Shown: positions 22,421 through 34,350 of the stretch, in pieces
Layout of the letters: every line of letters begins with the position of its first letter
Position numbering within the stretch: position 1 is the first letter of the stretch
From: Tetranychus cinnabarinus
Lineage: Eukaryota; Arthropoda; Arachnida; Trombidiformes; Tetranychidae
Assembly (NCBI GenBank): GCA_022266195.1
Contig: WHVY01000006.1
Span: 1,674,001 to 1,738,000, forward strand
Reading direction: 5' to 3'
DNA: 64,000 nt
Notes under the pieces: generated by a model
Databases searched by the model: none
What the model saw: only the letters and a program-made list of their open reading frames with translations
What the model was told of the DNA's origin: nothing
Program-made: the position numbers and the translations under genes

Positions 22421-23110
22421 TTTAGCAAAAGGAATAAAAAATTGCGATTCTAACACAAGTGTGCTGAGGACAGACATAATAATTATGGACTATTAGTGTC
22501 TTTGCCCATTTTTTGCTTCGCCTTTATGTACCAAATTGTCTCATAAAATGCGTATTTCATTGTAAGTTTCAGATTAACATGAAACTTTTCTTTCATCAAC
22601 AGCGAATTTGTTATCAAAATTTCAAATCAAATAAAATTATCATTTCTTGTTTACAAAACCAAATACAATTTTAATAATGCTTTATTCCTCAAGTGCAAGT
22701 TTATCGTTATAAGCTTCATCTATTCACAAGTCACGATATTTACTGTTTAAATTATAAAATTTTAATGATTCCATTTCCTTTGATATTTCCAGTTCTATCT
22801 GCACCTGACATGCACCATCCATGTTTGCTTTGCACATTGAATTTCGATTATTGCACGAGAACAATTTTCTTTTTTAAAGTAGTACAATGCGTGTTGTCTA
22901 ACGACGCATAGATGCAATGAGTAACAATAGACTAGTGCCATTTTCAAGCATCACCTAAAAAAGAAACAAAATGTTGAAATATTTTAATATTTGCTCAACA
23001 CACAGGAAGGCTTCAAGACGTAAACAGTTTACAAGGTTTGCTTTAATCAAGATGAATAAAATGCAATAAGAAAGCGACTCATTGAATTGTATCAATTCAA
23101 TATCCTTGGA

Positions 23111-24373
23111 TTACTTTTGAATCAACCGTTTACGTCGATCACTGGAAGCATTCCTGTTATGCATAACTTTATTTACCATGATGAAGTGATAGTGTGAATA
23201 ATTTAAGGCCCCAAATATGGTGAAAAAATAACGCTTCTCAACATGTTCTAAGAAAATGATTACTCTCAACTTGACATTAAGCGAAATGTCCATGTACAGT
23301 GTTTTTCGCAACTTTTTGCAATACATTTCAATCTGATTGTCAAGAGAGGAAAAATGATTATTCAATATACAAATCTCATCAGTGATACAAACCTTTCGCT
23401 GAGCATATGCGCCAAGGAAAAAGTGAATCGACAGTCCACTGCACAAGTTGATGGCACCAAAAGCAATCAAAGCGAGTCTCAAAAACTTGTGAATATCAAT
23501 GAAGCAAATGAGGTAAATCAAAATGTACTGAGCACTGTAAGTTGCTAGGAAAATACTTTGGTTGAAAAGGACCCAAAAACGATAGCCAGCAATCATTGAC
23601 TTCAACGTAATGGTACTTGATGAGTACGATGAAGCCACAATTTTTGTCAGTCTTTCTTTTGAATCAACATGTGACCTATCAATTCGTTTGGACAGTTTAC
23701 TTCTTTCGAGAACCATTTCACTGCCAAACAAGAAGAGGTAGAAAGCATAAAGTGGACCGAAATTACCCGCACTACCAAGAACAACAAACCCGGCAAAAAT
23801 CGTAATAATCAACCAGACTGTTAGATAGACGATAAACTGCTGTGGATAGATGAAGTAGGAAGGTAAACAAAGGAAAAGCGCTCCAATTCCTCCCGTGTAA
23901 AAGGCCACTCTATTGAGGTGGATAAAGTATCGATGTAAAAGTGTGGGCAACCGTGTGTGAGGGTGAACTTTTGATGAACCAAGATGGTCAAATATGGTTC
24001 CAATGGAAACCCATTTTTGTAAATATGGATTAAACTGTGAACGGTAAAGGGTGAAAGCACAGAACGAAGTTCCGATAAGCCAAGAAGAGTAGATTAAAGC
24101 TAACTGTCTTTTTGTCGATCCTAATGGTATGGTTATATCGCCAATGAAATAAGTTAAATCGTTTACACTTGTTTGACAAAATTGAATCGCCATCTTGACA
24201 CAGTTCAACAATAATGTTGTGAAAATCAACACGAAAACCCATTGACGTGATTCTGCTGGTTCATTGGTTAAATAGTTGAGATCGACTAGCTGATTGTTTA
24301 GGTAACGACGAAAACCAGGATAACCTTTCACTTCTTTAACAACAATCTTTTTCATCTTCATTATTGTTCGCAT
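23111..24373 (-). CDS. Divergent seven-helix chemoreceptor-like protein (receptor B1)
   Basis: 420 residues with about seven hydrophobic segments and no signal peptide; the N-terminus is G-Y-P-G-F-R-R-Y-L. It is clearly paralogous to the gene at 37023-38437 (shared L-T/A-L-I-Y, L-Y-R-S-Q-F, L-Q-K-W, R-Y-F-F-x-I-F-G-A-L-N-Y). The hydropathy pattern and genomic setting suggest an arthropod gustatory-receptor-like protein, but the family is not certain. After H-F-I-M the coding sequence meets GTAAAT, the place where the paralog has a GTGAGT donor; here the frame continues for 23 residues to a stop, so a splice or a shortened last intron is possible. Confidence 0.65.
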   Translation of the reverse strand: MRTIMKMKKIVVKEVKGYPGFRRYLNNQLVDLNYLTNEPAESRQWVFVLIFTTLLLNCVKMAIQFCQTSVNDLTYFIGDITIPLGSTKRQLALIYSSWLIGTSFCAFTLYRSQFNPYLQKWVSIGTIFDHLGSSKVHPHTRLPTLLHRYFIHLNRVAFYTGGIGALFLCLPSYFIYPQQFIVYLTVWLIITIFAGFVVLGSAGNFGPLYAFYLFLFGSEMVLERSKLSKRIDRSHVDSKERLTKIVASSYSSSTITLKSMIAGYRFWVLFNQSIFLATYSAQYILIYLICFIDIHKFLRLALIAFGAINLCSGLSIHFFLGAYAQRKVCITDEICILNNHFSSLDNQIEMYCKKLRKTLYMDISLNVKLRVIIFLEHVEKRYFFTIFGALNYSHYHFIMVNKVMHNRNASSDRRKRLIQK

Positions 24374-25180
24374 TCAAGTCAAGTGAATCAACTTTACAAA
24401 CTGAACAAAATTTGTTATATTGATTTAAAATGAACATTCAACTAAACCTTCATTTAATCTAAATTGACTTTTCATATTCACGAGAGACATTTTTGTTTAA
24501 CATCAAACCATTATCAAACCAATTCAAATTGGTTTTGTTTTTTTTTGAATTTTTGTACAAACTAAAGACTGAAAACAGTCAAAATGAGACTCATTATGAC
24601 TTAAGACTAGTCAGTCGGTAACTCACAAGAGCAAGTCGACCCAGTCGAGTCAAAGTCAGTTAGTCGATGTCACATTGAAGGGCAAATGTTTGCTTCATTA
24701 ATCAAATAATTATGAAATTATAAACATTGTTTGCATCATAAACGACTATTTGTCAGTTTAATAGTTGGCTTATAATGTATCTTATACCGTGATTATCGTG
24801 ATTGCAATATATTGACATTTGTTAACTTTGCTTTAACCCAATCGATTTGGTTAATCAATATGTTATAAATCTGCAACAAAAACAAAAGATCGTTATATTG
24901 TATCAGATTTGCGCCAATCCATCATTCAAAAGCAAACACGCGCAAACTCTTTGATTGTATTATTGTGTAATAGTTACACATGTTGCTACAATCCTTTTAT
25001 ATCTTTATATAATTCCAATTTTCTTGTTCAATTGCTCATTATTTATTCTTATCATGAAGATGCTCTCCAACAGTTCGCTGTCCTGCGAACCTGGTGATAA
25101 ACAGGCAAGTTTATCGATAAATTTCTTTACTCTGACTTACTCTTGAACTGGCCAACTATTTTTGCCTCTCAACGCTTCAA
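24374..25180. other. Spacer between divergent genes
   Basis: Contains the start-proximal regions of the minus-strand receptor and the plus-strand plexin-like gene. No other gene or convincing motif was recognised. Confidence 0.4.
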
Positions 25181-27181
25181 ATGTTTATTGCTTTAAGGAT
25201 CTTTATATTTTGTCTTTTGATTCAACTTTTACATTCATTTCGTCTACCAAAACACAATTTATTAGCATATTTCAAGTCACGAGACAGTGTTTTCTTGACG
25301 AACCCCAATAATCACACAACATCTTATGGTATTTATGTTGCAGGTAGAATCACAACTATTGATGTACCAAAAAGTCTTGCCAATCTGTCTACCATTATCA
25401 ATTGGAAAGTGATCAATGTCAATAGAGATTTATTAATGTTTGTCCATGATAAAAAACCTCGAATGCTCGTCCAACAAAAGAAAATTGAAGACATGAAATA
25501 TTCTGGTCAATTGAATGGTTCAATAATATCTCTTGGTGATAATGAAGCTCTTCACGTTGCAACAATATTCAATCCCAATTTAACCAAACCAAGTACTACA
25601 TGGAACTATCTTGAATTGTTGCATTTTGATGTTTATAGTGGCCGAGTGACTATTACTGATTCCTTGAAATGGTTTAAAGATGATGATTGGAAATTCATTG
25701 TTGAATGGAAGTTGGCAGATTTTATTCATTTCGACGATAAATTGTACCTTTTAATACAGCGAAGTATCTTTAGAAATGCAACCTCAAATACTACAAACGA
25801 AATGTCGATAATAAGATTGTGTCTCGATAAAGGAAATGAATTTATTTCAAGTGCAGTTGAGATTCATTATACTAAACCAGAATTTCATAATAACACAATA
25901 ACGGGTGCAACTCTTGTTTTCATAACACAACCCAATAACAACTTAATTGAGTCAATCCATCCATCGGAACGCTATTCAATGGTGATACAACTTCAAGCTC
26001 CTGATGGTAACTTTACGTATGTTCGTTATTATATCCATAATTTCATTTCGTTGTTTGACCAAGCTGGACAAGAATGTGCTTCTGGCTCTCCTGCTGTAAA
26101 TTTATTTAGATACCATTTAAGATCAGAGATTGGTAAATGTGAAGTAACGGCTTATAAACCTTGTACACGAAACAAAAATACTTTTCCTTCAGTCCGTTAC
26201 AATGGAGATTCAGCCATGGTGTGGGATTCACCTTTCACCGACACTCAACCTGTCGATTCAATTCCAACTATAAATTCATTTTCCATTCCGTATCCAATTT
26301 ATGATGACTCTGTAGACATCCAAGTCAAGTCCATAGCTAAATGTATTAAATGTGTATTGGCACTCAGAAATGGTCCACCTGACTGTTCCATTTTTGGACA
26401 GGAATTTGATGTCGATTTTCACCAGCATGCATACATTAATCATCTACCGCCGGGTGAATTATACGTTTCTGAATCAACCGATCAGTCTATCTTCTTCGAC
26501 CTTGTTCCATGTTACAAATTTAAAAGTTGCATCCCTTGTATCATGTATGGTCTCAATTTTGGCTGTGTTTGGTCCAATTCAGAATGTACCTATGATGGAC
26601 AACCTAAAAGTGCAAAATCACAGATGTTCAATCTGTGCGTTAAAATTGTCTCGATTTCACCTTTGATATTCAACAATACTTCACCAGAAACTTTAGTCGT
26701 TCAACTTGACAAGTCACTGGATTTAACCAATTCACAAGAATCTCTAGCCATCAAAGCTGGTTTCTTCAATTTTTGTACCAACTTTACTATGGACAAGACT
26801 TTCATTTATTGTTCTTTGAAGATAGTTGCTTCGGGTAAATTCAGAATTCATCTAACCATTGAAAATGGTAGATATGCAGATGCTAGTATTGTTTCAGCTT
26901 TATCTGAGGAAATAGTTACTGTTAATTTCGTTGAAATTGAACCAGCTGATTCGTTTCCAATACTCATGACATTACTTTTAAGCTCTTTATTTAGTTCATT
27001 ACTAGTGATAATCTATCATAAATGTGATATGGAACAGTTTAAAAATTATTTTTTCACGAAAAAATCAAAGTTACTGCAGCTAACAAGAAAGTTTCCAAAA
27101 ACCAAAAGTGAAAAACAAATTAAAGTATTAATAAAAAAGTTTATTCCAAGGAAAAATAAAAGTTTTGGAGGCAAGTTTTGA
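25181..27181 (+). CDS. Plexin-like Sema-PSI-IPT type I membrane protein, intact, isolated copy
   Basis: 666 residues, single exon, on the strand opposite to the main array and more than 11 kb away. Signal peptide about 1-20 (hydrophobic, then H-S-F); Sema-like region to about 440 with the R-L-C-L-D-K-G blade near 213; PSI about 443-470 (C-x5-C-x2-C-x8-C-x-W); IPT-like domain about 480-580; membrane helix about 592-613; a 50-residue Lys-rich tail. Its middle Sema region differs strongly from the array members (extra cysteines, about 350-420), while the N-terminal 220 residues and the PSI/IPT part align closely. No plexin RasGAP domain. Intact and probably functional. Confidence 0.8.
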   Translation: MFIALRIFIFCLLIQLLHSFRLPKHNLLAYFKSRDSVFLTNPNNHTTSYGIYVAGRITTIDVPKSLANLSTIINWKVINVNRDLLMFVHDKKPRMLVQQKKIEDMKYSGQLNGSIISLGDNEALHVATIFNPNLTKPSTTWNYLELLHFDVYSGRVTITDSLKWFKDDDWKFIVEWKLADFIHFDDKLYLLIQRSIFRNATSNTTNEMSIIRLCLDKGNEFISSAVEIHYTKPEFHNNTITGATLVFITQPNNNLIESIHPSERYSMVIQLQAPDGNFTYVRYYIHNFISLFDQAGQECASGSPAVNLFRYHLRSEIGKCEVTAYKPCTRNKNTFPSVRYNGDSAMVWDSPFTDTQPVDSIPTINSFSIPYPIYDDSVDIQVKSIAKCIKCVLALRNGPPDCSIFGQEFDVDFHQHAYINHLPPGELYVSESTDQSIFFDLVPCYKFKSCIPCIMYGLNFGCVWSNSECTYDGQPKSAKSQMFNLCVKIVSISPLIFNNTSPETLVVQLDKSLDLTNSQESLAIKAGFFNFCTNFTMDKTFIYCSLKIVASGKFRIHLTIENGRYADASIVSALSEEIVTVNFVEIEPADSFPILMTLLLSSLFSSLLVIIYHKCDMEQFKNYFFTKKSKLLQLTRKFPKTKSEKQIKVLIKKFIPRKNKSFGGKF

Positions 27182-27893
27182 ACACACTTCGGAATTTTTC
27201 CAGTAAACTGATCAAATCTTGATTCACCTATTCAAACATGTAGAGTAATTATATTGGCAAAAAATCCACCATCAACATGTTCTCACTGGTCTCAGGTGAT
27301 TGATTGAAAGGAGCTTTTCCATGAAAATGCTGAAAATTAAGTTAATCATCAAACCAACATCTCAAACTATGTCAATATCTCTTGGATTATTCAATATCAC
27401 TAATCGAACCTAATAACGTACTGGAATTGAACCATTGAAAGAGACTTATAATTTGGACCATCATTGCCAAATTTTCTGAACATTATCACGAATCCCAAAA
27501 CCACTAGCACGTGTATATCTTTTCCACTAGATTCGTTTGATTAACTCATCTAGTAGATGACATCTACTAGATTAAGCATCAGCACCCATACTGAGTGAAA
27601 TCAATTTGGTTTGATAATAGCTATAATGGTGCTAAAATTCTGATAATCTGGATGATATTAATGATTATTGAGCACTGATGAAATTTTTACCGCCGTGATG
27701 GTCCAATCCTAGAAGGATATTGATGAAGATAAATGAGATCAGCTGAATGATATTAAATATTGTTCAGCCTTTTTAATTATCAAGTATTTGGAATCCATTC
27801 TTTTAATTATCTATCTCATCTATGAACCATATATGAATCTATCTGCCATTGTTTATCACAGAACCCCTACCACATATTAATTAGAGCTTTTGT
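27182..27893. other. Cystatin 1 upstream region, shared by all four cystatins
   Basis: 27330-27900 is homologous to about 39100-39700, 43745-44085 plus 51238-51300 (split by the mobile element) and 55593-56380. Conserved blocks include CACTAGATTC, GTGATGGTCCAATCCTA and CCTTTTTAATTATCA. It probably holds the cystatin promoter. Confidence 0.6.
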
Positions 27894-27901
27894 TATATAA
27901 A
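27894..27901 (+). promoter_or_regulatory. TATA box, cystatin 1
   Basis: TATATAAA lies 88 bp before the start codon. It recurs at 39696-39703 and 51286-51293, and as TATATAAG at 56374-56381. Its position puts transcription start near 27925, which argues against the upstream in-frame ATG at 27916. Confidence 0.75.
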
Positions 27902-27981
27902 GACAAATTAGCTGTATGAGAATTAACCAGTTCAATTTGAATCAATTACCAGTGATAAACAAACAAACACCTTATTTTAAA

Positions 27982-28456
27982 ATGAAACTTATTCTCGTTA
28001 TTGCCGTCTGTTTAATCGGTGCCTCACACCAATTCATATTGGATGGTGGATGGGGATCCGTTGATGCCAACAGTGAAACCATCAAAGATCTTGCTCAAAT
28101 CGCCACTGAACACCGAAACAGCCAAATCAACTCCCTTTACTACCGAGCCCTCGTTCAGATTAAGTCTGCTAAGCAACAAGTCGTCAATGGTATGAAATAC
28201 GAACTCACTTTGGTCCTCGCCGATACTAACTGCGCCAAACAAGATGCTGGTGCCAAACTATGCCCAGTTGGTCAAGGTGTAAGTATTAACAACACAGTAA
28301 AATACACTTTTGTCAGTTAAATCATTTAATTACAACCTTTGTTTTCCTCTTGTATTTGCATCACAGGCTGCCAAAGAAGAGTGTGTTTACACAATTTGGA
28401 TCGAATCAACAAAGGAAACTCCAGAAGTCACTTCTAGCTCATGTACCGACCTTTAA
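27982..28456 (+). CDS. Type 2 cystatin 1 (cysteine protease inhibitor), 128 aa
   Basis: Two exons: 27982-28278 (99 codons) and 28367-28456 (29 codons plus TAA). Donor GTAAGT, acceptor ATCACAG, phase 0. A signal peptide starting M-K-L-I-L-V-I-A-V is followed by an N-terminal segment with Gly-Gly, the first inhibitory hairpin Q-V-V-N-G (cystatin Q-x-V-x-G) at about 66-70, and four cysteines in type 2 spacing. The second hairpin lacks the usual Pro-Trp: aligned by its flanking cysteines, that position reads Ser-Thr. Secreted cystatins block papain-like C1A proteases. The ATG is placed by paralog alignment and the TATA box. Coding DNA prefers C-ending codons, unlike its neighbours, suggesting high expression. 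Confidence 0.92.
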
Positions 28457-29528
28457 GCAAACTGGAATTCAATCAAATTAACAGAAGTCATTCATCTTAT
28501 GAACAATTTTATATTACTTTGCCTTAAAATATTAATTAATCAACAATAAATCATAGCAATAATTAAAAAAAGAATCCTCTGATTTTTTTCTTTTTTTAAA
28601 CACATTTTTTTACAAGTACAACTAAATATCGAGTATGGATGGCTGAGAGCGATCGATCTTCATTAGCTTCGTGTTGTTCTTAAAACGTGTATTTAGCTTT
28701 GAGGTTCAATTTGAGATTCGCACTATGCAAATCGAATTGAAATCTATCGAGAGATTAATATAATCCATTTATGTAGCAAGAAGACCGATAAAATCAATCG
28801 ACCCTCATATCGTCATACTTCATAGATGAACAATAGTCATCTCATGCTAACATGTAAATGGGCGAGAATAATCAATAAACGAGTAAATATGCCTGTACAA
28901 GATCAATTATTAATCTATAAAGTACGTTAGTATTGATATTATAAACTAAAAATAAGATAAATTAAACTATTACTTAAAGACTTGAGGAGGATCAGCTAGT
29001 CATTATTTGCATGAAATCATGACAAGAAATTTTCATAAACATTTAGCTGATCCGTTCAACTTACCATCATTGGACTTCGTGAGTGGAATTATTCATCTAC
29101 AGTTCAATGTAACACTGTGAATCATGATTTCTAGTGCAGAAAAAATGAAAATATTCAAACGACAAACAAAAACGGACCAAATATTATCGATTTTCATATT
29201 TTTTGTCCAGAGAAAAATTCAATGAATTCATAAAAGTCAAGAAAGCTGTCCATCAATAATAATGTTGGGTCAATTTATTCATCAATAGGAACGATTGTTT
29301 CGCCACATATTTGCTTCAAAAGATGATGGATCAATCGTCAGTTATTACAAAGTTATAGAAAGTAAATGTTTTGCTCGAAATAATTTGTATTCAATTTTGC
29401 CAACGAGCAAATGCACAATTCAAATTCAACTCGTGAGGCCAATTGTATTGCAAATGAAATGAATCAATTTGTCAACTCTAATTGTGAAGCAAATGGAAGT
29501 GATTATTTTACTTTTAACTTTCGTTAAA
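28457..29528. other. Spacer, cystatin 1 to gustatory-like receptor 1
   Basis: Contains an AATAAA polyadenylation-like site near 28545. Segments near 29260-29520 match the upstream regions of the other two receptor copies. No further gene is seen. Confidence 0.45.
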
Positions 29529-30734
29529 ATGTCGACAATCATGTTCGTCAACTCATTTGAAAATGATAATCTTGTTCAACCTTCAAGTGTTTTGGCTCAA
29601 TCAGTTTTACGGAAAAATTTGACCACAAGAATAATTCATTTAATATTACTGATTGCACATGCCATTAAAGGCTCATTTGAATCGTATTTCATCTTTAACC
29701 AATTGGTCACAAATGGATTCACCAATAGTATCGTCAAATACGAAACGCTCTGGTGAATCACTTACAGATTTATTATTACTTATATTTACTTGAGTTTAAT
29801 GATCAAACAATCATTGTACAATAAATTTCTAGCCTCTTGCGCTGCAATAGTTCATGGCTATGAGTCTGTTGCCAATGAATTTGTTGTCACGAAAAAAGCC
29901 ATGATCCAGAAATTGGTGTTCATTTTTTTCGTTTATGAAATTTTAATGGACGTGACCATAGTTGACCATTCACGGGTATCAAATGCATTTTTCACTATTC
30001 GTTATTCGTATCTCAAATTGATTGCTTACTATATTTTCATCGTTACCGATTCAGCTTGTTGGTCTTGTTTTGTTCATTTCATCATTGAAACTTGTGTCTA
30101 TCTTCAAGCGACATTTTACGTAATCAGTGCTCGTATTGAAAATTTAGACTCTATGTGTGCAACCATCAGTGAAGAAAATATTGTTCCTCTATTGCGATTG
30201 AATCGTTCATTGTACATGAAAACAACTGAAGCTTCCGAATGCATAAATTCATTTTTCTTTTTGATAACATTCTCTTATTACGTTTACTTTGCTCTCAATT
30301 GCATCTTCACATTTGACTTTTTTTTCGAACCAATTTACGATTCTTGGTACATGCTGATACGACATTTAATACGAATGATTGGCCAGTTCAGTTACATGCT
30401 CATAGTAACTTATGCTTTTATCCATGTAAATCAGCTGTCTGTCGGTATATTTGATAAAGTTTATTCACTTACCTTAACTAAATCTGGTTCATTTGAATAC
30501 TCTAATGAGGTATTTTTGCAAATACATTTAATGATGATATCAAAGTTATCCAAGTTAAAATTTCTAATGTAAATCTTTTAATATTTACAGATTAATCTTT
30601 TTTTACTTCGAGTTGGACGCTTTGATGCTGGGTTTACCTTTGCTGGTCTATTTGTTATAACTCCAAGTTTCGTCTCATCATTGGCGACCATTTCACTAAC
30701 TCTCGGCTTAGCAATACCAACTCTATTCCACTAA
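29529..30734 (+). pseudogene. Gustatory-receptor-like gene A1, one in-frame TGA
   Basis: Exon 1 29529-30509, intron of 81 bp (GTATTT to TTTACAG), exon 2 30591-30734; 374 codons if read through. Several membrane segments and the C-terminal R-V-G-R-F-D-A-G-F-T-F-A-G-L-F-V form a final helix consistent with the arthropod gustatory receptor fold (gated cation channels for tastants). A TGA at 29754-29756 (codon 76) replaces an Arg codon in both paralogs. Everything else is open. I chose the Met conserved in the three copies; an in-frame Met lies 60 nt upstream. Probably a young pseudogene or a null allele. Confidence 0.75.
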
Positions 30735-32290
30735 AAGGGAGGAAAAAGGCATCAATAATTATTCTTGTATTTCACTTGGTGGTGTCACTTGTCTTTGTGC
30801 TGAGAGGTTTAACTGTGACAGTGTGATTCAAGCTTCGAGCAAAAGTCTCAGAAAATATTGTAATGCGATTTGGAATTTTGTTAATTCATTTATTTTTCCT
30901 TTCTTTTTGATTGCATTGAATTCCTAGACATTTGAACCTTTATAATTGATCGCAATGAAATTACAATCAGTATCTAACTTTAAAGAGTGTACAGAAATGT
31001 AAATCGACAGAATTATACTGATTTCTTTAATTATTGTATCCTATTGAAACTCATATTTAAAATTGCATTCAGAGTGCTGGCTTAATATGCAGCTGAGAAT
31101 TTGAGTTAGTCGAGTAATTGGATAAACGAGTTCAAATAATCCAATTTCAAATAAAATCAGAGGTGACGAGAGTAATGAGATTAAATTATTATAAAATCAA
31201 ATACAATTTTCTGATAAATTAAACGCTGATTAATTAGTCAGACGTTTCAGTCAAGCTGGGATCTACAAAATATTTCCTTTTGTCGTCTGCGGCTAAAACA
31301 TACTGTAACGAAAATAAAATCACGAAAAATGAAAATATATAGGTGAATAAGTTTAAAAGACGAGTTTATCAAATATTGAAAGTAAGATTATTGACTAGGG
31401 AAATACCCGAACCACGCAGCATAAAAATGAATGATTTAGTAATATTTCGATTGACTATCATGAATCTGTAACTTTAGCAAAACATTAGGGTAACAAATCA
31501 GAGGGCTAGAAAACAACAGCGATTGAAGTTAAGCATTTTGCCTATTAACTATTGTCGATATGTGTAACCTGGTGACTAACTCACTAATCTGATCATACAA
31601 TGTTAACTGAAAATATCGAATATAAAGACTTGATAATCAAGAAGATTAAAGAAGAAGTAGTAGGAAAACATACAGGGCTTTTCACTACCTATTTATTTTT
31701 CAAAGTCGAATAACGTGCGTCTCCTTTGTTCTATCTGTACCAAACTTTAGAATTAGTTTTTTAGAAGTGAAGAATTCAGGTTTTAGCTTTTCTTTTTCGA
31801 AAACGGCCATTGCAAGCGATTCAATTTTTCAGTAATTTTTCGGAAGAAATGGACATTTTTCGATTTAAGACTTTTTTAAATCGTGCGAATCTTTTGCGAT
31901 GACTAAAAAACATGTTGCAGCAAAATTTAGAATTAAAAAAAGAACAAAAAACAATGCTATAGCAGCGTAGGTAAAAAAAACTTTTTTGTTGAAGTAATTC
32001 AAATTAATATTAGTAGAAAAATTTGCATCTAATTTTAACGAAAGTTACGGACACAAAATAAACTATGCACAACTGCGAACTGCCTGACTAAGGTTGACTT
32101 TTATTTAATTCAATAAGACATACATGATGAGGGATGAAGGATTTTAGGTAGCGTTGTCGAGTGGGAAAATTGAGAAAGTTATAATAAAAAGGTAACTTAT
32201 CATACATAAGGGTAACTTGACAGAGAATGAATTCCTTATTAGGGTGACAGAATCGAGTTCTCATAAATCCAGAACACTCTATATTCAACT
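30735..32290. other. Gene-free interval
   Basis: 30735-30930 is homologous to 42710-42900 (the 3' flank of the paralogous receptor). Beyond that only short, unsupported ORFs are present. Confidence 0.45.
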
Positions 32291-32295
32291 CAGGA

Positions 32296-34350
32296 TGTTA
32301 CAGTCCAAATCTGTCACAGGATATTATACAAATGTAATTCCAAACTCGGTTAAGGATGTTAGTTATCCATATTCGCGACAAACAAGAAATCGTCCTTGTC
32401 TTGTCTTCGTACTTTAAACTCTCTCCGGTCGGGGTTAGCCTGCTGCGTACACTTTGGTTTTCGGTCAATGAACCTTTGCCTCCTTCATCTATTCATATCT
32501 AGTCTTTTTTGTTCTGGTCCCACAGGTACCGTTTCAGCAGTCCTTTGATAATCGTTTATGATTTTTATTTCTCGTTCAGATATTTCATTACATTACCCCC
32601 CGTAAATCTAGAATTGGTCCTCCAATTCATCAACTCGCTGTGGTAATTCAAAAGGGTGAATAATATGTTGTGTCCTCTGTGTGATTTTGAAAAGCTAGAG
32701 CTGTTAATTACTATGGATTAAGGGCATAATGTAAGGTAAATTGACTGTCATTTGTTGTTAATTATATTTTTTAATCTTTTAACTCATTGCTTTTCATTTG
32801 TGCTTGTTCAGGTCCCCCGGTTGTCAATATTGTAATTTCAAAATTTATAGCTTCTGCTTTCTTGAATTTATTTATTAATTTATTTATCGGGTTTTTCTAC
32901 CTCATTTATTTGCTCATTTTGAATGAATACCCTGTTAACTACAAAGTATATAAGTTGAATCTCGTTCTGCTTTCCTTCCATTCTTGTTTCCCTGAGTTTA
33001 AAGTTAACTCTTCACTTAGCTTTTAACATGCTTTTAATCTCTTCTACTTTTTAATATATTTGGAAGTAAGTTGTTTCTCTTGTGCCTCTTGTATCGATTT
33101 GAGTTAATGTCCTTTTTTTGCTTTTCGACCTGAGGAGAAGAAAGAGCTGAAGGAAATGATCCTCAGGCTAACCTATCTCCTCTTCGGTCTCCCTTCACGC
33201 GCTCCTGCTGCCGGTCCACTACCACTTGCAGCACCCAATCAACCACCACGTCCAGAAGCAGCTGGTGTTGGTTCGCGTACGACGTCGGCTAGCCCATCTA
33301 CCCAATCACGTCCTTCTCTCACGTGAGTAGGGCAACGAGATTGATGTAACGCGTGGTCTTGTGAGACAACGAAGTGAGGCTACGCTTCCGCGCGGCAGGC
33401 TTAGTCGTGTAATCGAATTCGGCGGATTTCATGTCCAAAACTGCGAGTTGGAAGATCCAGACGATCTCAATAGTGAAGACGAGATCTCCGAGGAATTGGG
33501 TAGCTATGAACCTCTGTTCTAGGCTGAACAGGAGGCTAGAGCTTTCATAGTTGATGATACTGTGTGCATACGATGTCTGCATTGTCCTGTCACTTTCAAG
33601 CATATGATTTATCTCACACAGTACCGACCACCTCTTGAGATGGAAAAATTCCAGGAAAAAGTCTTGGCACATTCCATATATGCCCAGGGTAATTAAGGAG
33701 AAGATCCCAAATAATGGTTTTATCCCAAAAGGACAGTACCCGCCAAGGATGTTTCCGCGTGTGGATCTGCTTGCGTTGATCCTGATTATGAGAAAGAAGT
33801 GAGGGTTACACTATCCTGCAGATCTTCAGGCTGGGATTGATAAGTACCATGTTGACATGCGACCCACGACTCATCTTTCTCTTTCGTTATCTTCATCTAC
33901 TTCAGCATCATCTACTCGAAGTAGTTATTTAGATAACCCCAGAAAATAAGTTGTTATTACATTCTTATTTGAAAATAAAATTGAATTTGATTATATGCGC
34001 TCCGTCCCAAACTGTCATTTACGTCCTCTTTTTTGTTCATGTGTATAATTAAGATGGTGTTTGCTTAATTTTGATCTGTTCTGGAATTGTTGTATCTCTA
34101 ATTATTTTCTGCTGGTTATTCTGTTGATTTATTTTGCAACTTTGCAATTATTTGACGTTTTTGGTAAATTTCCCCTCCGTCCCGGATTGACTGGCTTTGT
34201 TCACTTCAGAATAGGACCAGCTGTTGACTTGTAGTCCCATGGACATGTATCTGCTCTGGTTTGTCAGTGAACTTGAAATTTTTCAATTGATGTTCTAGAA
34301 AAGACAATACCTAATTCAATATTCAAAAACTCTGAAATAGTCCACAATAC
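32296..34350 (+). mobile_element. Decayed retroelement- or transposon-like segment
   Basis: Local composition is more GC-rich than the flanks. A TGTTACAGTCC start and the block TCTAGAATTGGTCCTCCAATT near 32607 resemble LTR and leader sequence; a related block occurs at 49058-49105. Coding remains follow at 33120-33810: a Pro/Ala-rich stretch, an acidic stretch ending in a stop at 33521, then a Cys-rich piece (C-I-R-C-L-H-C) in the same frame. No reverse transcriptase or integrase was recognised, so the class is open. Confidence 0.3.

Larger units (their letters stand above)
19884..23110. other. Transposon-rich gene-free interval
   Basis: Besides the elements listed, 22500-22800 is homologous to 38810-39110 (shared AGTGCAAGTTTAT and AATGATTCCATTTCCTTT), a duplicated flank of the two seven-helix receptor genes. 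No FERM or PDZ exons of the phosphatase were found. Confidence 0.5.

Noticed and set aside
27916..27981. In-frame upstream Met giving cystatin 1 a longer N-terminus
   Set aside because: The TATA box at 27894 places transcription start after or near it, the extension would precede a perfect signal peptide, and the other three copies lack it.
28024..28242. Antisense ORFs over the cystatin first exons (also 39834-40175, 56507-56773)
   Set aside because: They mirror the C-ending codon bias of the sense strand. All overlap the same exon and none has independent support.
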